This document shows, in pieces, positions 15,743 through 23,794 of a stretch of 64,000 bases of DNA. Each line of letters starts with the position of its first letter. Positions within the stretch are counted from its first letter, which is position 1. Below the pieces are notes generated by a model. The model was not told the origin of the DNA. It searched no databases and saw only the letters and a list, made by a program, of their open reading frames with translations. The stretch is taken from the NCBI GenBank assembly GCA_027490195.1, contig JAIXYN010000040.1, forward strand, positions 1-64,000, given 5' to 3'. Both the position numbers and the translations under genes were made by a program. This stretch comes from Verrucomicrobiaceae bacterium (lineage in GTDB: Bacteria; Verrucomicrobiota; Verrucomicrobiia; Verrucomicrobiales; Verrucomicrobiaceae).

Positions 15743-16873
15743 TTAAACCACCGTGCCACGACCATTTTTAGGCGTGTTTTTCTTGGATTTGGACTCGGGC
15801 AGGCCCTCATCCTGAAGGATGGTATCCTGAGGAAGCGGCTCCGCCCCGTCTTCGCCTTTGGGGTCAGGCTCGGCAAAAGGGGTGGCCTTTTGGTAGAGCT
15901 TGAGGCGGGTGTCGAACTCGTCCTGCAGCTTTTTGCGGTCTGCTTCGGGCAGGTCTTTGTCGTCGTTGAGCAGGGTAATGCAGCGCTTCTGCCAGAGTTC
16001 GGCCTCTTTGAATTCGCCGTTGCGGGCGAGAGCAGCGGCCATGGTGTCGATCATCTCGTAAGGCTGTTCATCGCTTTGCACGACTTCTGCGACGAGTTTC
16101 AAGGCACGTCGAGCGAGCAGGACGGCGCTTTCGCCATTGTGGAGGTTGTCCTCCGGGCACGTGGCCAGGAACCAGGCAAGATTGTTGGCTGCCCAGGGGT
16201 CCTCGGAACGTGCGGCGCGGCGGTACCAGGCTCCGGCACGGCGGTAGTCCACAGGAAGGCCCTGGCCGGTGTAGTAGAGATTGGCCAGGCGCGTCATGGC
16301 GGGCACGAAGTCCTGCTGCGCGGCTTTGAGGTACCAGAGCGCCGCCTTGGACGAACTTTTGGCGATGCCATCGCCCCGTTCGAGTTTTGAGGCATAGGCA
16401 GTCTGTGAGGGGGGATTCCCCTGATCAGCGGCTTTCTTGAACCATTCCGCCGCTTTGGCCGTGTCTTTCTTCACGCCTTTGCCTTCCTCATACAAGGCGG
16501 CCAGACTGTGCTGCGAGAGGGCGAAGCCGAGCTCTGCCGAGCTGCGATACCACTCCGCTGCTTTGGCGAGATCCTTTTTCACCCCGTCACCGTCTTCATA
16601 GAGTGTACCCAGGACATACTGCGCACGCAGGTGCTTCTGCTTGGCCGCCTTCTCGACGGACTTCACCCCTTCTTCGATATTTTTCTTCAAGCCTTCGCCG
16701 GTGATCATGCGCAGCCCCAGTTCGAACTGCGCATCTGCATCACCGCGATCCGCCCAGTCTCGAAGATCCTTTTCATCGATGCGCTGGGTCTGCTGCGCCG
16801 TCAGAGTGGAAGCAGCAAAGAGCAAAGCAACGAGGAGGGCGGCAAGGAAGGGGGATGAGAACGCATGCTTCAT
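15743..16873 (-). CDS. exported Sel1-repeat (TPR-like) protein
   Basis: 376 residues with a signal peptide (KHAFSSPFLAALLVALLFAA, cleavage near TLTAQQ). Five or six Sel1-like repeats of about 36 residues span about 35-230, each with the pattern A..QLG.LYE.G.GVKKD..KAAEW (for example LGTLYEDGDGVKKDLAKAAE and LAALYEEGKGVKKDTAKAAE). A less regular helical stretch and an acidic, then Lys-rich C-terminus ending NGRGTVV follow. Sel1 repeats form alpha-solenoids that hold protein partners; the partner here is unknown. It lies upstream of the DUF116/polyprenyl synthetase gene on the same strand, 165 bp apart. Confidence 0.85.
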   Translation of the reverse strand: MKHAFSSPFLAALLVALLFAASTLTAQQTQRIDEKDLRDWADRGDADAQFELGLRMITGEGLKKNIEEGVKSVEKAAKQKHLRAQYVLGTLYEDGDGVKKDLAKAAEWYRSSAELGFALSQHSLAALYEEGKGVKKDTAKAAEWFKKAADQGNPPSQTAYASKLERGDGIAKSSSKAALWYLKAAQQDFVPAMTRLANLYYTGQGLPVDYRRAGAWYRRAARSEDPWAANNLAWFLATCPEDNLHNGESAVLLARRALKLVAEVVQSDEQPYEMIDTMAAALARNGEFKEAELWQKRCITLLNDDKDLPEADRKKLQDEFDTRLKLYQKATPFAEPDPKGEDGAEPLPQDTILQDEGLPESKSKKNTPKNGRGTVV

Positions 16874-17073
16874 GGCAGGAAATTACGTCTGGCCAGGGCC
16901 GTCTCAACCATCAAAATGCAAGTGTGCGGCAAAATGGCGAACCATTTACCCCCGTCAGCAGCAGGCAAGACGGCGGCAAAAGACAGACTCAAGGCGATGG
17001 CTCTGCACCTGAAAGAGTGAAAAACCGCCACCCATGTCAAGCCCATGCTACCTGTTTATCTTGAGCCGGCGTT

Positions 17074-17102
17074 TTGACAAAATGCCTCTTTCATGCGTAA
17101 AT
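17074..17102 (+). promoter_or_regulatory. candidate promoter of the structured RNA region
   Basis: Perfect TTGACA (17074-17079), 17-bp spacer, GTAAAT (17097-17102). Transcription would begin about 17109, at or just before the first hairpin of the folded region. Confidence 0.4.
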
Positions 17103-17360
17103 GGTGGTGCAGCCGAAGCTGCCATTCCTTCCAGAATGGTGGCGCGGGGGACCCAACAACCCTGAGTCGAAAGACCCAGGGCGGGGCGAAGGAAGGTGGG
17201 TAACCACCGACCAGTCCACTTCCAAGGACCAGTCCGACAGCTAACCTCGCAGGCGACATTGGAAGGGCGATCCTATGCCCGACGCGAGTGCGCCGGGACC
17301 ATGGTCTCCCCAGAACCACCGCACCCGCGAGTGGACGGGAAACTGTCCGCAGAACGGGGG
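17103..17360 (+). ncRNA. candidate structured RNA (or long folded 5' leader), unidentified
   Basis: Successive stems on the plus strand: GCAGC-CGAA-GCTGC (17109-17122); CCATTC-CTTCCA-GAATGG (17122-17139); CCCTGAGTC-GAAA-GACCCAGGG (17160-17181, one A·C); GGTGG-GTAA-CCACC (17195-17208); CTCGC(17246-17250)/GCGAG(17284-17288) enclosing GGGC/GCCC; and GTGGACGG-GAAA-CTGTCCGC (17331-17350, two G·U). Three stems are capped by GNRA loops (GAAA, GTAA, GAAA) only on this strand. A consensus-like promoter sits just upstream. A weak 6-bp pairing of 17103-17108 with 17553-17558 could close a larger RNA of about 455 nt. It does not show the conserved sequences of RNase P RNA, tmRNA or SRP RNA. The 3' end is unknown. 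The 17209-17571 remainder and 16874-17073 hold no credible gene. Confidence 0.4.
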
Positions 17361-17571
17361 CCTTCGAGACCCATACCCATGAACTGCCAAGAGAACCCAA
17401 GCCGCATCTCCGCAAGCTTGACCGATGAATCCGCCTGGTCCCCAGCGCCCGCATTCTCCCCGCTGAGCTGGCTTCACGTGATCTTCCAACCCGACTCCGA
17501 CCCAGCCTTCAACGCTGCGCCCGAGGAAAGCGCCACGCACTGCGCTGAATGAACCACCCACTAGCAACTCC

Positions 17572-18111
17572 ATGACTCAATCTGAAATCATCATGACTCA
17601 TCATCACTTCAAAGCCCCCTGGGGCCGCACTTTGCTCATCATTTCCATTCTCACGACCTTCGTGATGCTTGGGATTGCCATCTCGCTCACGAGTGGCAGG
17701 CAGACACCGGGATTCATCAGCCTGCCTGCATTTTTCCCACCTGCCCTGCCCGCTGCATTCGTGCTGCTGATTCCGCTAGGTGCACTGCCATTCATCATTC
17801 GCGGCTATGTCGTGACCAAGGACGGCATCCTCATCAAACGCCTGTGGTGGAATACGGTGCTGCCGTTTGACGAAATGAGCTCCGTGGAAGTGGAACCGCT
17901 CGCGCTTTGCCACAGCTTTCGCACCTGTGGCAATGGCGGCCTGTATTCCTTCACCGGCTACTACTGGAACAGGCAGCTGGGCCACTTTCGTGCCTACGTC
18001 ACGGATCTGAACCGCACCGTCATCGTGCGCATGAAGAACCGCACGGCCGTGCTCTCACCTGATGATCCCGAGGCTTTTGCCCGCGCCGCCACCGCTCATC
18101 TCCATGCCTGA
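17572..18111 (+). CDS. small membrane protein with a bacterial PH domain, 179 aa
   Basis: Two hydrophobic helices (about 20-40, LLIISILTTFVMLGIAISL; and 56-77, ALPAAFVLLIPLGALPFII) precede a soluble domain of about 95 residues. Its strand pattern (GYVVTKDGILIKRLWWNTVLPF, HFRAYVTDLNRTVIVRMKN, VLSPDDPEAFA) is typical of bacterial PH domains, which end in a helix after '.PDDPE.F...'. Another in-frame ATG at 17593 is possible. It lies 38 bp before the SPFH gene, so a membrane-microdomain role shared with that protein is likely but inferred. Confidence 0.7.
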   Translation: MTQSEIIMTHHHFKAPWGRTLLIISILTTFVMLGIAISLTSGRQTPGFISLPAFFPPALPAAFVLLIPLGALPFIIRGYVVTKDGILIKRLWWNTVLPFDEMSSVEVEPLALCHSFRTCGNGGLYSFTGYYWNRQLGHFRAYVTDLNRTVIVRMKNRTAVLSPDDPEAFARAATAHLHA

Positions 18112-18149
18112 ACCCAACTAAACACCTGAACCCTGAAATTTTTTCCAAC

Positions 18150-19931
18150 ATGAACTCCATTCTCTTATTTGCTTACGAGCATTGGCTCATCACGCTCTCA
18201 GTCGTCGGCATTGTCATTCTCTACTTTGTCTCCTGCGTTTACATTCCGGAGAGCAAAGTCGGTGTGGTCATCAAACGCTTTGCCTTCAGAAACCTGCCTC
18301 CCGGTGAAATCATCGCCCTCAATGGTGAAGCGGGTTACCAGGCCGACACGCTGGCCCCGGGCCTGCATTTCGGTTTCTGGATCGTGCAGTACCACATCGA
18401 GAAAGTGCCCATGGTCAGAGTCCCGCAGGGAGAGCTGGCTTTGATCGTCGCGAAAACCGGCGCCGCCATTCCACCCGGCCGCATCCTGGCGCGCACGGTG
18501 GATTGTGACCATTTCCAGGATGCCCGTGCCTTTCTCAAACACGGCGGTGAAAAAGGCCGGCAACTCGGTGTTATCACCGCAGGTTCGTATCGCATCAATC
18601 CTGCGCTCTTCACCATCATCACATCCGAAAATGCCCAGCAGCACGGACTTGAACCGCAGCTGCTGCGCATCCGCCATGTGGATCCCGATCTCGTCGGCAT
18701 CGTGACGACGCTGGATGGCATGCCCATAGAGCAAACCGAAATCGCTGGAGCCATCGTGCCCGGACATGACAACTTTCAAAATGCGCAGGCCTTCCTAGAT
18801 GAAGGTGGCCATCGTGGCCTGCAGGAGCAGGTGCTTCTCAGCGGCCAGTGGAACATCAATCCGTGGTTCGCGCAGATCGAGCAGGTGCCCATGTTTGAGA
18901 TTCCCATCGGCCATGTCGGTGTCGTGATCTCTTATGTCGGCAAGGCGCACCTGGACATCAGCGGACCTGAGTTCAAGCACGGCGACCTCGTTGACGTGGG
19001 CCACAAAGGTGTGTGGGGCAAACCGCTGCTCCCGGGCAAGCATCCTGTCAACACGCGCATCATGCGCGTGGAGTTGGTGCCGACCACCAACATTGTGCTG
19101 AACTGGGCCACGCGAACTGAGGCGCACCACTTTGATGCAAAGCTCAGCAGCATCACCGTGCGCTCGCGCGACGGCTTCGCCTTCAACCTCGATGTCTCAC
19201 AGATCATCCACATCGGCGCGAACGAAGCCCCCAAGGTCATCAGCCGCGCGGGATCGCTGCAAAACCTCATCGACCACGTGCTGCAGCCCATCGTTGGCAA
19301 CTACTTCCGCAACTCCGCGCAGGACTACACGGTGCTGGACTTCCTAAGCGCCCGCAGCCAGCGCCAGGGTGAGGCCGCCAGCCACATCGAAACCGCGCTG
19401 CATGAGTATGACGTGGAAGGGATCGATACGCTGATCGGCGACATCACACCGCCTGAATCGCTGATGAAAACGCAGACGGACCGCAAGCTGGCGGAAGAGA
19501 GCCGCAAAACCTATGAGATGCAGGAAGCTGCCGAGAAACAGCGCCAGCAGCTCGTGCGCCAGACCTCGCTGGCCGACATCCAAAACCAGGTGGTGAGCGC
19601 CGAGCAGGGCGTCAACATTGCCGAACTCCACGCCACGGCTGCCGTGAAGAAAAGCGAAGGTGAAGCCGCCTCCACCCGGCTGCGTGCGAGTGGTGAAGCG
19701 GAAGCCATCCGCGCCACGGGCCAGGCCAAGGCCGACGCCTATCAAGCTGGCGTGACCGCCCTTGGTTCCGATGTGTATGGCATGCTGCAAGCCTTCCAGA
19801 TCATCGCCGACAAAAACCTGCGCGTCGTCCCCGACGTGCTGGTGAACAGCGGGCCTAACAGCAGCGGCATCCTCGACGCACTCATGGCCATGCTCACCCA
19901 ACAGCGGGCGTCTCCGCCCAGCCTGAACTGA
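18150..19931 (+). CDS. SPFH/Band 7 (flotillin-like) membrane protein
   Basis: 593 residues. An N-terminal membrane segment (about 12-30, LITLSVVGIVILYFVSCVYI) is followed by two SPFH-like stretches. An internal duplication is visible: DCDHFQDARAFLKHGGEKG (about 112-130) and GHDNFQNAQAFLDEGGHRG (about 207-225) are each followed by a SYRINP/QWNINP segment. The canonical SPFH core is near 290-420 (ITVRSRDGFAFNLDVSQIIH). The C-terminal third is an Ala/Glu/Gln-rich coiled coil (MQEAAEKQRQQLVRQTSLAD...) that mediates oligomerisation in flotillins. Likely forms large assemblies in the inner membrane, with the PH-domain protein as neighbour. Confidence 0.85.
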   Translation: MNSILLFAYEHWLITLSVVGIVILYFVSCVYIPESKVGVVIKRFAFRNLPPGEIIALNGEAGYQADTLAPGLHFGFWIVQYHIEKVPMVRVPQGELALIVAKTGAAIPPGRILARTVDCDHFQDARAFLKHGGEKGRQLGVITAGSYRINPALFTIITSENAQQHGLEPQLLRIRHVDPDLVGIVTTLDGMPIEQTEIAGAIVPGHDNFQNAQAFLDEGGHRGLQEQVLLSGQWNINPWFAQIEQVPMFEIPIGHVGVVISYVGKAHLDISGPEFKHGDLVDVGHKGVWGKPLLPGKHPVNTRIMRVELVPTTNIVLNWATRTEAHHFDAKLSSITVRSRDGFAFNLDVSQIIHIGANEAPKVISRAGSLQNLIDHVLQPIVGNYFRNSAQDYTVLDFLSARSQRQGEAASHIETALHEYDVEGIDTLIGDITPPESLMKTQTDRKLAEESRKTYEMQEAAEKQRQQLVRQTSLADIQNQVVSAEQGVNIAELHATAAVKKSEGEAASTRLRASGEAEAIRATGQAKADAYQAGVTALGSDVYGMLQAFQIIADKNLRVVPDVLVNSGPNSSGILDALMAMLTQQRASPPSLN

Positions 19932-19944
19932 GTGCGATACAGCG

Positions 19945-19977
19945 GGCGGATTGTGGCATGAAGCGCCACGATCCGCC
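19945..19977 (+). terminator. strong hairpin after the SPFH gene
   Basis: GGCGGATTGTGGC and GCCACGATCCGCC form a 13-pair stem (one T·G) with a 7-base loop, 13 bp after the stop codon. Only a short TT follows, so termination may be partial or the structure may protect the mRNA end. Confidence 0.45.
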
Positions 19978-20052
19978 TTCGCAGGCAAGGCACTTGAGAA
20001 CGAATCTGCACACACACGTTGGCTTTTTCAATTAGCTGTGATACCAGACCGA

Positions 20053-20514
20053 ATGAAAAAGCTTTCCGTCTTCGCTTTGATTCTCGGTTGCAGCCTTGGC
20101 CTTCTGTCTCTTTCCAGCTGCAGTGACGCCAGTTACATCACACCCGAGATGACGTTTGCGTATGAGGATTTCGGCACCGACGCCATCGCGAGCCGCCTGC
20201 TGGGCCCCCGAGGGAAGGACATGCAGATCGTGGTGCGCTTTGGCACCACTCGGACCACGCCGAAACCTGGCGGCCCCGATCTACGGTTTGTCAGCACCCA
20301 ACAGGCCATGTACTTCCTGCGCAGCAACGTGCACAAACTGCCCAAAACGCCGGAAAATGCGGAGCTGCGCCAGCGTCTCCAGGCGACCTATAGCCGCCTG
20401 TATGACGTTTATTCGTCCAAACGCAGTTCATTTCTCTCCGCGCCCTCCTCCAGCTATGGCAGGGACGGCATGAACCGTGCGCTCATGATGCCGCCGATGC
20501 CACCCTCAATCTGA
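20053..20514 (+). CDS. hypothetical lipoprotein, 153 aa
   Basis: The ATG at 20053 gives a lipoprotein signal: MKKLSVFALILGCSLGLL followed by the lipobox LSSC (Cys about residue 22). An upstream in-frame ATG at 19951 would place the signal internally and is rejected. The mature 130 residues show no family I recognise; they include MQIVVRFGTTRTTPKPGGPD and a helical region near 85-105, then a Ser-rich, Met/Pro-rich end (MMPPMPPS). It is predicted to be anchored to a membrane by lipid. It may share a transcript with the SPFH gene, though the hairpin between them argues for some separation. Confidence 0.65.
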   Translation: MKKLSVFALILGCSLGLLSLSSCSDASYITPEMTFAYEDFGTDAIASRLLGPRGKDMQIVVRFGTTRTTPKPGGPDLRFVSTQQAMYFLRSNVHKLPKTPENAELRQRLQATYSRLYDVYSSKRSSFLSAPSSSYGRDGMNRALMMPPMPPSI

Positions 20515-20525
20515 GCGCAGCGCAT

Positions 20526-20554
20526 TTGACAAGGCCGCCGCTGCCAGCCAGACT
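20526..20554 (+). promoter_or_regulatory. promoter of tRNA-Gly
   Basis: TTGACA (20526-20531), 17-bp spacer, CAGACT (20549-20554), 22 bp before the mature tRNA 5' end. The -35 is perfect. Confidence 0.5.
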
Positions 20555-20576
20555 GCACAACTGGCTCGAATGAGTC

Positions 20577-20650
20577 GCGGGTGTAGCTCAATGGTAGAGC
20601 AGGTGCTTCCCAAGCATCATACGTCAGTTCGATTCTGATCACCCGCTCCA
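20577..20650 (+). tRNA. tRNA-Gly, anticodon CCC
   Basis: The acceptor stem GCGGGTG pairs with CACCCGC; the D arm is GCTC...GAGC; the anticodon stem GGTGC/GCATC encloses loop TTCCCAA (anticodon CCC, reading GGG). The T arm GTCAG-TTCGATT-CTGAT follows. The discriminator base is T, and CCA is encoded. All arms fold with normal lengths. Confidence 0.93.
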
Positions 20651-20676
20651 TGACCGCACATGGTTGAAGCGGAGGG

Positions 20677-20695
20677 AGCAGATCGAACATCTGCT
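20677..20695. terminator. hairpin between tRNA-Gly and ilvA
   Basis: AGCAGAT-CGAAC-ATCTGCT, seven perfect pairs, 27 bp after the tRNA. There is no U-run; possible processing or termination signal for the convergent units. Confidence 0.3.
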
Positions 20696-20764
20696 GGAGC
20701 AATTCACTTCGGGCCACCCCATGCTCGGTGAGACGCGATGTTTTCTCCCGGGAGGATGTGAGAT

Positions 20765-22345
20765 TCATGCTGTCATGCGCGCCATCACGGCGTCATCGAC
20801 CGGTTTGCAAGAGCGATAGCCTTCGCCGTGCTCGGGGAGTTCGGCGAGGAAGGCGGTGCGGGCTTCGGCGGTTTTGAAATCGAGGCCGATGAGGGCGCGG
20901 CCGATGCGCTCGCCGGACTGGCGATAATTGAAATAGCAGAGGCTGGCGCGATCGCGGATGAGGCGGGAGAGGAAGTCGTGGAGAGCTCCGGAGCGCTCGT
21001 AGAAGTCGAGACGGAGGAAGACGGGATGGGCGAGGAGATCGCGGCGCAGCGGAATGGCGCGGAAAGCGACATCCACGGCTCCGGTTAGGTCTTCCCAAGG
21101 ATAGCCGCCGGCGTCCAATCGTGCGGGGAGTGCGGCCAGCTTTTCAACATTTTCCGATGTGACGGTAAAGACGGGCCATGCCTCATCGGTGCGATGCAGG
21201 CCGTATTGGAAATCGGCGATGTTGAGACCTTCAAAACAAGAATCTAGCAGCGCGAGCATGGCGCCGGGGCGCTCTGGAATGCGCACACGCAGGGCACGCG
21301 AGGCGGTGCTGCTGGAGCCTTCGGACTGGGCGATGAGGCCGAGCTGGAGGAAGTCGATGTTGGCACCTGTGATGACGATGAGGACTTTTTTGCCTGCGAG
21401 TGCAGCGCGGTCTTTGAGCACTGCGGCGAGGCCCATGGCACCCGATGGTTCTGAGATGCAGCGAAGAGTTTCCCAGAGCACCCGAATGGCGGCGCTGACT
21501 TCGGCATTGGTGATGGTGGCGACTCGATCTAAAGACTGCTGACAGATGCCGAAGGGGAGTGTGCCGGCTTTGCGCACGGCGGTGCCGTCGCAGAAGATGT
21601 CGAGGTCGTGAAGTTCGACCGGTTTGCCTGCTGCGAGAGCCGCTTGCATGGAAGCCTGGCCAATGCCTTCCACACCGACGGCCTCCATGTTCGGCCAGTA
21701 AGTTTTGAGCCAGCAGGAAAACGCCGAGGCCATGCCGCCGCCGCCGATTTGAAGGAAGGCGGCATCGAAGGGGCCGTGGCCGGAGAGCACGACTTCATCT
21801 GCGAGTGTCCCCTGCCCTGCCATGACTTTGAGGTCATCATACGCGTGCACATAGGTCGCGCCGCTGCTGCGTTCGTCTTCACGCGCGGAGGTCACGGCTT
21901 CGTCATAGCTGTCGCCAGCGAGCATGATACGGACGAATTCGCCGCCATGATGGAGCACGGCGTTTTGTTTCACCTTGGGTGTGGAGCGCGGCATGTAGAT
22001 GCGGGCGTGAATGCCGAGTGTTTTGGCGGCAAGGGCCACGCCTTGCGCGTGATTGCCTGCGGATGCGGTGACCACGCCTTTGGCGCGCTGCTCCGGTGTG
22101 AGCTCGGTCATGGCGTTGCAGGCACCGCGCCACTTGTAGCATTTCACGGGGGAGAGATCTTCGCGCTTCACCCAAATCTCAGGGCCGGGCTCGGAGCCGG
22201 GCAGGATGAGACGCTCCATCGGCGTGGGCTGGCCGAAGCGATAGACGCGTTCGCGGGCAAACAAGATTTCCTGCCGCAAACGGCGATCCAGAGGCAAATT
22301 TTCTCGTTCCATTCGTGGAGGGATACATTCCCGCCCTGCATGCAT
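20765..22345 (-). CDS. ilvA: threonine dehydratase, biosynthetic type
   Basis: PLP enzyme that deaminates threonine to 2-oxobutanoate, the first step to isoleucine. About 526 residues, the long form. The catalytic domain (to about 340) has the PLP lysine in KCYKWRGACNAM (normally SFKLRGA), the phosphate-binding SAGNHAQGVALAA, and the glycine loop GGGGMASA. The C-terminal 190 residues form two ACT-like modules (RIPERPGAMLALLDSCFEGL and LRLDFYERSGALHDFLSRL) that normally bind isoleucine or valine. Start: ATG 22345 has AGAGGAA about 12 bp upstream; TTG 22351 and ATG 22312 are alternatives. The Cys-Tyr change next to the lysine is a modest deviation. Confidence 0.88.
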   Translation of the reverse strand: MHAGRECIPPRMERENLPLDRRLRQEILFARERVYRFGQPTPMERLILPGSEPGPEIWVKREDLSPVKCYKWRGACNAMTELTPEQRAKGVVTASAGNHAQGVALAAKTLGIHARIYMPRSTPKVKQNAVLHHGGEFVRIMLAGDSYDEAVTSAREDERSSGATYVHAYDDLKVMAGQGTLADEVVLSGHGPFDAAFLQIGGGGMASAFSCWLKTYWPNMEAVGVEGIGQASMQAALAAGKPVELHDLDIFCDGTAVRKAGTLPFGICQQSLDRVATITNAEVSAAIRVLWETLRCISEPSGAMGLAAVLKDRAALAGKKVLIVITGANIDFLQLGLIAQSEGSSSTASRALRVRIPERPGAMLALLDSCFEGLNIADFQYGLHRTDEAWPVFTVTSENVEKLAALPARLDAGGYPWEDLTGAVDVAFRAIPLRRDLLAHPVFLRLDFYERSGALHDFLSRLIRDRASLCYFNYRQSGERIGRALIGLDFKTAEARTAFLAELPEHGEGYRSCKPVDDAVMARMTA

Positions 22346-22442
22346 GGGCAAGAGGTTTCCTCTTTGCAGATGATGAAGGCTGACAGACGGCGAGATCGAT
22401 GATGTAGGATCGCGCGGAGGAGTGAGTGCTCGCGAAGTGCTG

Positions 22443-22457
22443 CGGACTGGAAGTCCG
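22443..22457. repeat. hairpin CGGACT-GGA-AGTCCG
   Basis: Perfect 6-bp stem in the ilvA/aldo-keto reductase spacer, inside a GTGCTGCGGACTGGAAGTCC context of a kind I associate with dispersed intergenic repeats in this bacterial group. Confidence 0.4.
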
Positions 22458-22534
22458 TGCTCCTGGGGCGCTTTCAGACTTGGGCGCGAATTTCAGCCAT
22501 GAATGTCCTTAACTGAGTGCCAATCGCGACGCTG

Positions 22535-23569
22535 CTATTTGGTTGGGAACGGATTGCGCTCGTCGAAGCCGGCCTGATGCCAGTAGGGGTAGATCTTTGG
22601 CTTCTCGCTGGCGGCATCGAGTTTGGCTACCTGTTCGGTGGTGAGGTTCCAGCCGACGGCGCCGAGGTTCTGGCGGAGCTGTTCCTCATTGCGGGCACCG
22701 ATGATGAGGGACGAAACGGTGGGACGTTGGAGGAGCCAGTTCAGGGCGACCTGTGGCACCGTCTTGCCGGTTTCTGCCGCCACTTCATCCAGAGCATCGA
22801 CGACTTTGTAGAGGTGTTCGTCTTCCACCTGTGGCCCCATTGCCTGACTGAGCTTGTGGTTGAGACGGCTTGTTTCAGGACGGGGCTGATTGCGGCGGAG
22901 CTTGCCAGTAAGGCGGCCCCAGCCGAGGGGACTCCAGACGACAGCACCGACTCTTTGATCGACGCCGAGGGGCATGAGCTCCCATTCGTATTCACGACCG
23001 ACGAGCGAGTAGTACGTCTGATTGGCGACGTATTTGGTGAGGCCAAATTTGTCGGCATGCGCGAGTGATTTCATGAGGTGCCAGCCGGAGAAATTCGACA
23101 CGCCGATGTAGCGGATTTTTCCTGCGCGCACGAGATCGTCCAAGGTGCCGAGGACTTCCTCGACCGGGGTCATGGCGTCGAAGCCGTGGAGCTGGTAGAG
23201 GTCGATGTAGTCGGTGCCAAGGCGCTTGAGGCTGTTTTCCACAGAGCGGATGAGATGCCAGCGGGATGAGCCGACGTTGTTCGGGCCTTCGCCCATGCGG
23301 AAGGTGCCCTTGGTGGAGATGAGCACCTGATCGCGACGGCCTTTGATGGCCTGACCAAGGATTTCTTCCGCGAGGCCGTTCGAGTAGATGTCAGCCGAGT
23401 CAAACATAGTGAGCCCGTGCTCCAGGCAGATGTCGATGAGGCGTGAGGCTTCGGCGACATCGGACGCGCCCCATTCTTTGAAGAATTCTGTGCCGCCGCC
23501 AAAGGTGCCGGTGCCGAGGGTGAGCGCGGGAACCTTGAAGCCTGAGCCGCCAAGTTGTCTGTATTCCAT
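22535..23569 (-). CDS. aldo/keto reductase
   Basis: NADPH-dependent oxidoreductase with a TIM barrel, 344 residues. The catalytic tetrad is visible: D57 and Y62 (MFDSADIYSNG), K87 (VLISTKGTF) and H128 (LYQLHGFD). The start MEYRQLGGSGFKVPALTLGT is the standard first strand. YVANQTYYSLVGREYEWELMP and the LIIGARNEEQL cofactor loop near the C-terminus place it in the sugar-aldehyde/YajO-like group. The substrate is not predictable. Monocistronic on the minus strand, between the sialidase and ilvA. Confidence 0.92.
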   Translation of the reverse strand: MEYRQLGGSGFKVPALTLGTGTFGGGTEFFKEWGASDVAEASRLIDICLEHGLTMFDSADIYSNGLAEEILGQAIKGRRDQVLISTKGTFRMGEGPNNVGSSRWHLIRSVENSLKRLGTDYIDLYQLHGFDAMTPVEEVLGTLDDLVRAGKIRYIGVSNFSGWHLMKSLAHADKFGLTKYVANQTYYSLVGREYEWELMPLGVDQRVGAVVWSPLGWGRLTGKLRRNQPRPETSRLNHKLSQAMGPQVEDEHLYKVVDALDEVAAETGKTVPQVALNWLLQRPTVSSLIIGARNEEQLRQNLGAVGWNLTTEQVAKLDAASEKPKIYPYWHQAGFDERNPFPTK

Positions 23570-23627
23570 AAGAGTGTGAGTTGGGTAGAGTTTGTGAAAG
23601 GTGGAGGGATTTACGAAATGAGATACT

Positions 23628-23649
23628 GCAGGTTTTTAAAAACACCTGC
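23628..23649 (-). terminator. hairpin downstream of the sialidase gene
   Basis: GCAGGT...ACCTGC arms with complementary T/A runs between them, about 150 bp after the sialidase stop and upstream of the aldo/keto reductase. Possible terminator or separator; otherwise the 225-bp spacer holds nothing I can identify. Confidence 0.3.
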
Positions 23650-23794
23650 GGCAAACTCAATGGAGTGCAAGCGCGCCTAGAAGACCGACGACAGATCCAA
23701 GAGAGAGCAGAGGAGGTTTGGGCGCAGCTTCGACTGCATGATTACGGCTAAGGCCGGGAGATGGCGACGAACTACCCACATGGCAGGGAAGCCA

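Noticed and set aside
17056-17454. Open frames on both strands in the folded region
   Set aside because: Composition is implausible for protein and the frames run through the stem-loops; structured RNA explains the region better.
17103-17560. Identification of the structured RNA as RNase P RNA, tmRNA or SRP RNA
   Set aside because: Length and promoter would fit, but the strictly conserved RNase P segments, the tmRNA tRNA-like ends and peptide reading frame, and the SRP GGAAGCAG apical loop are absent on either strand.
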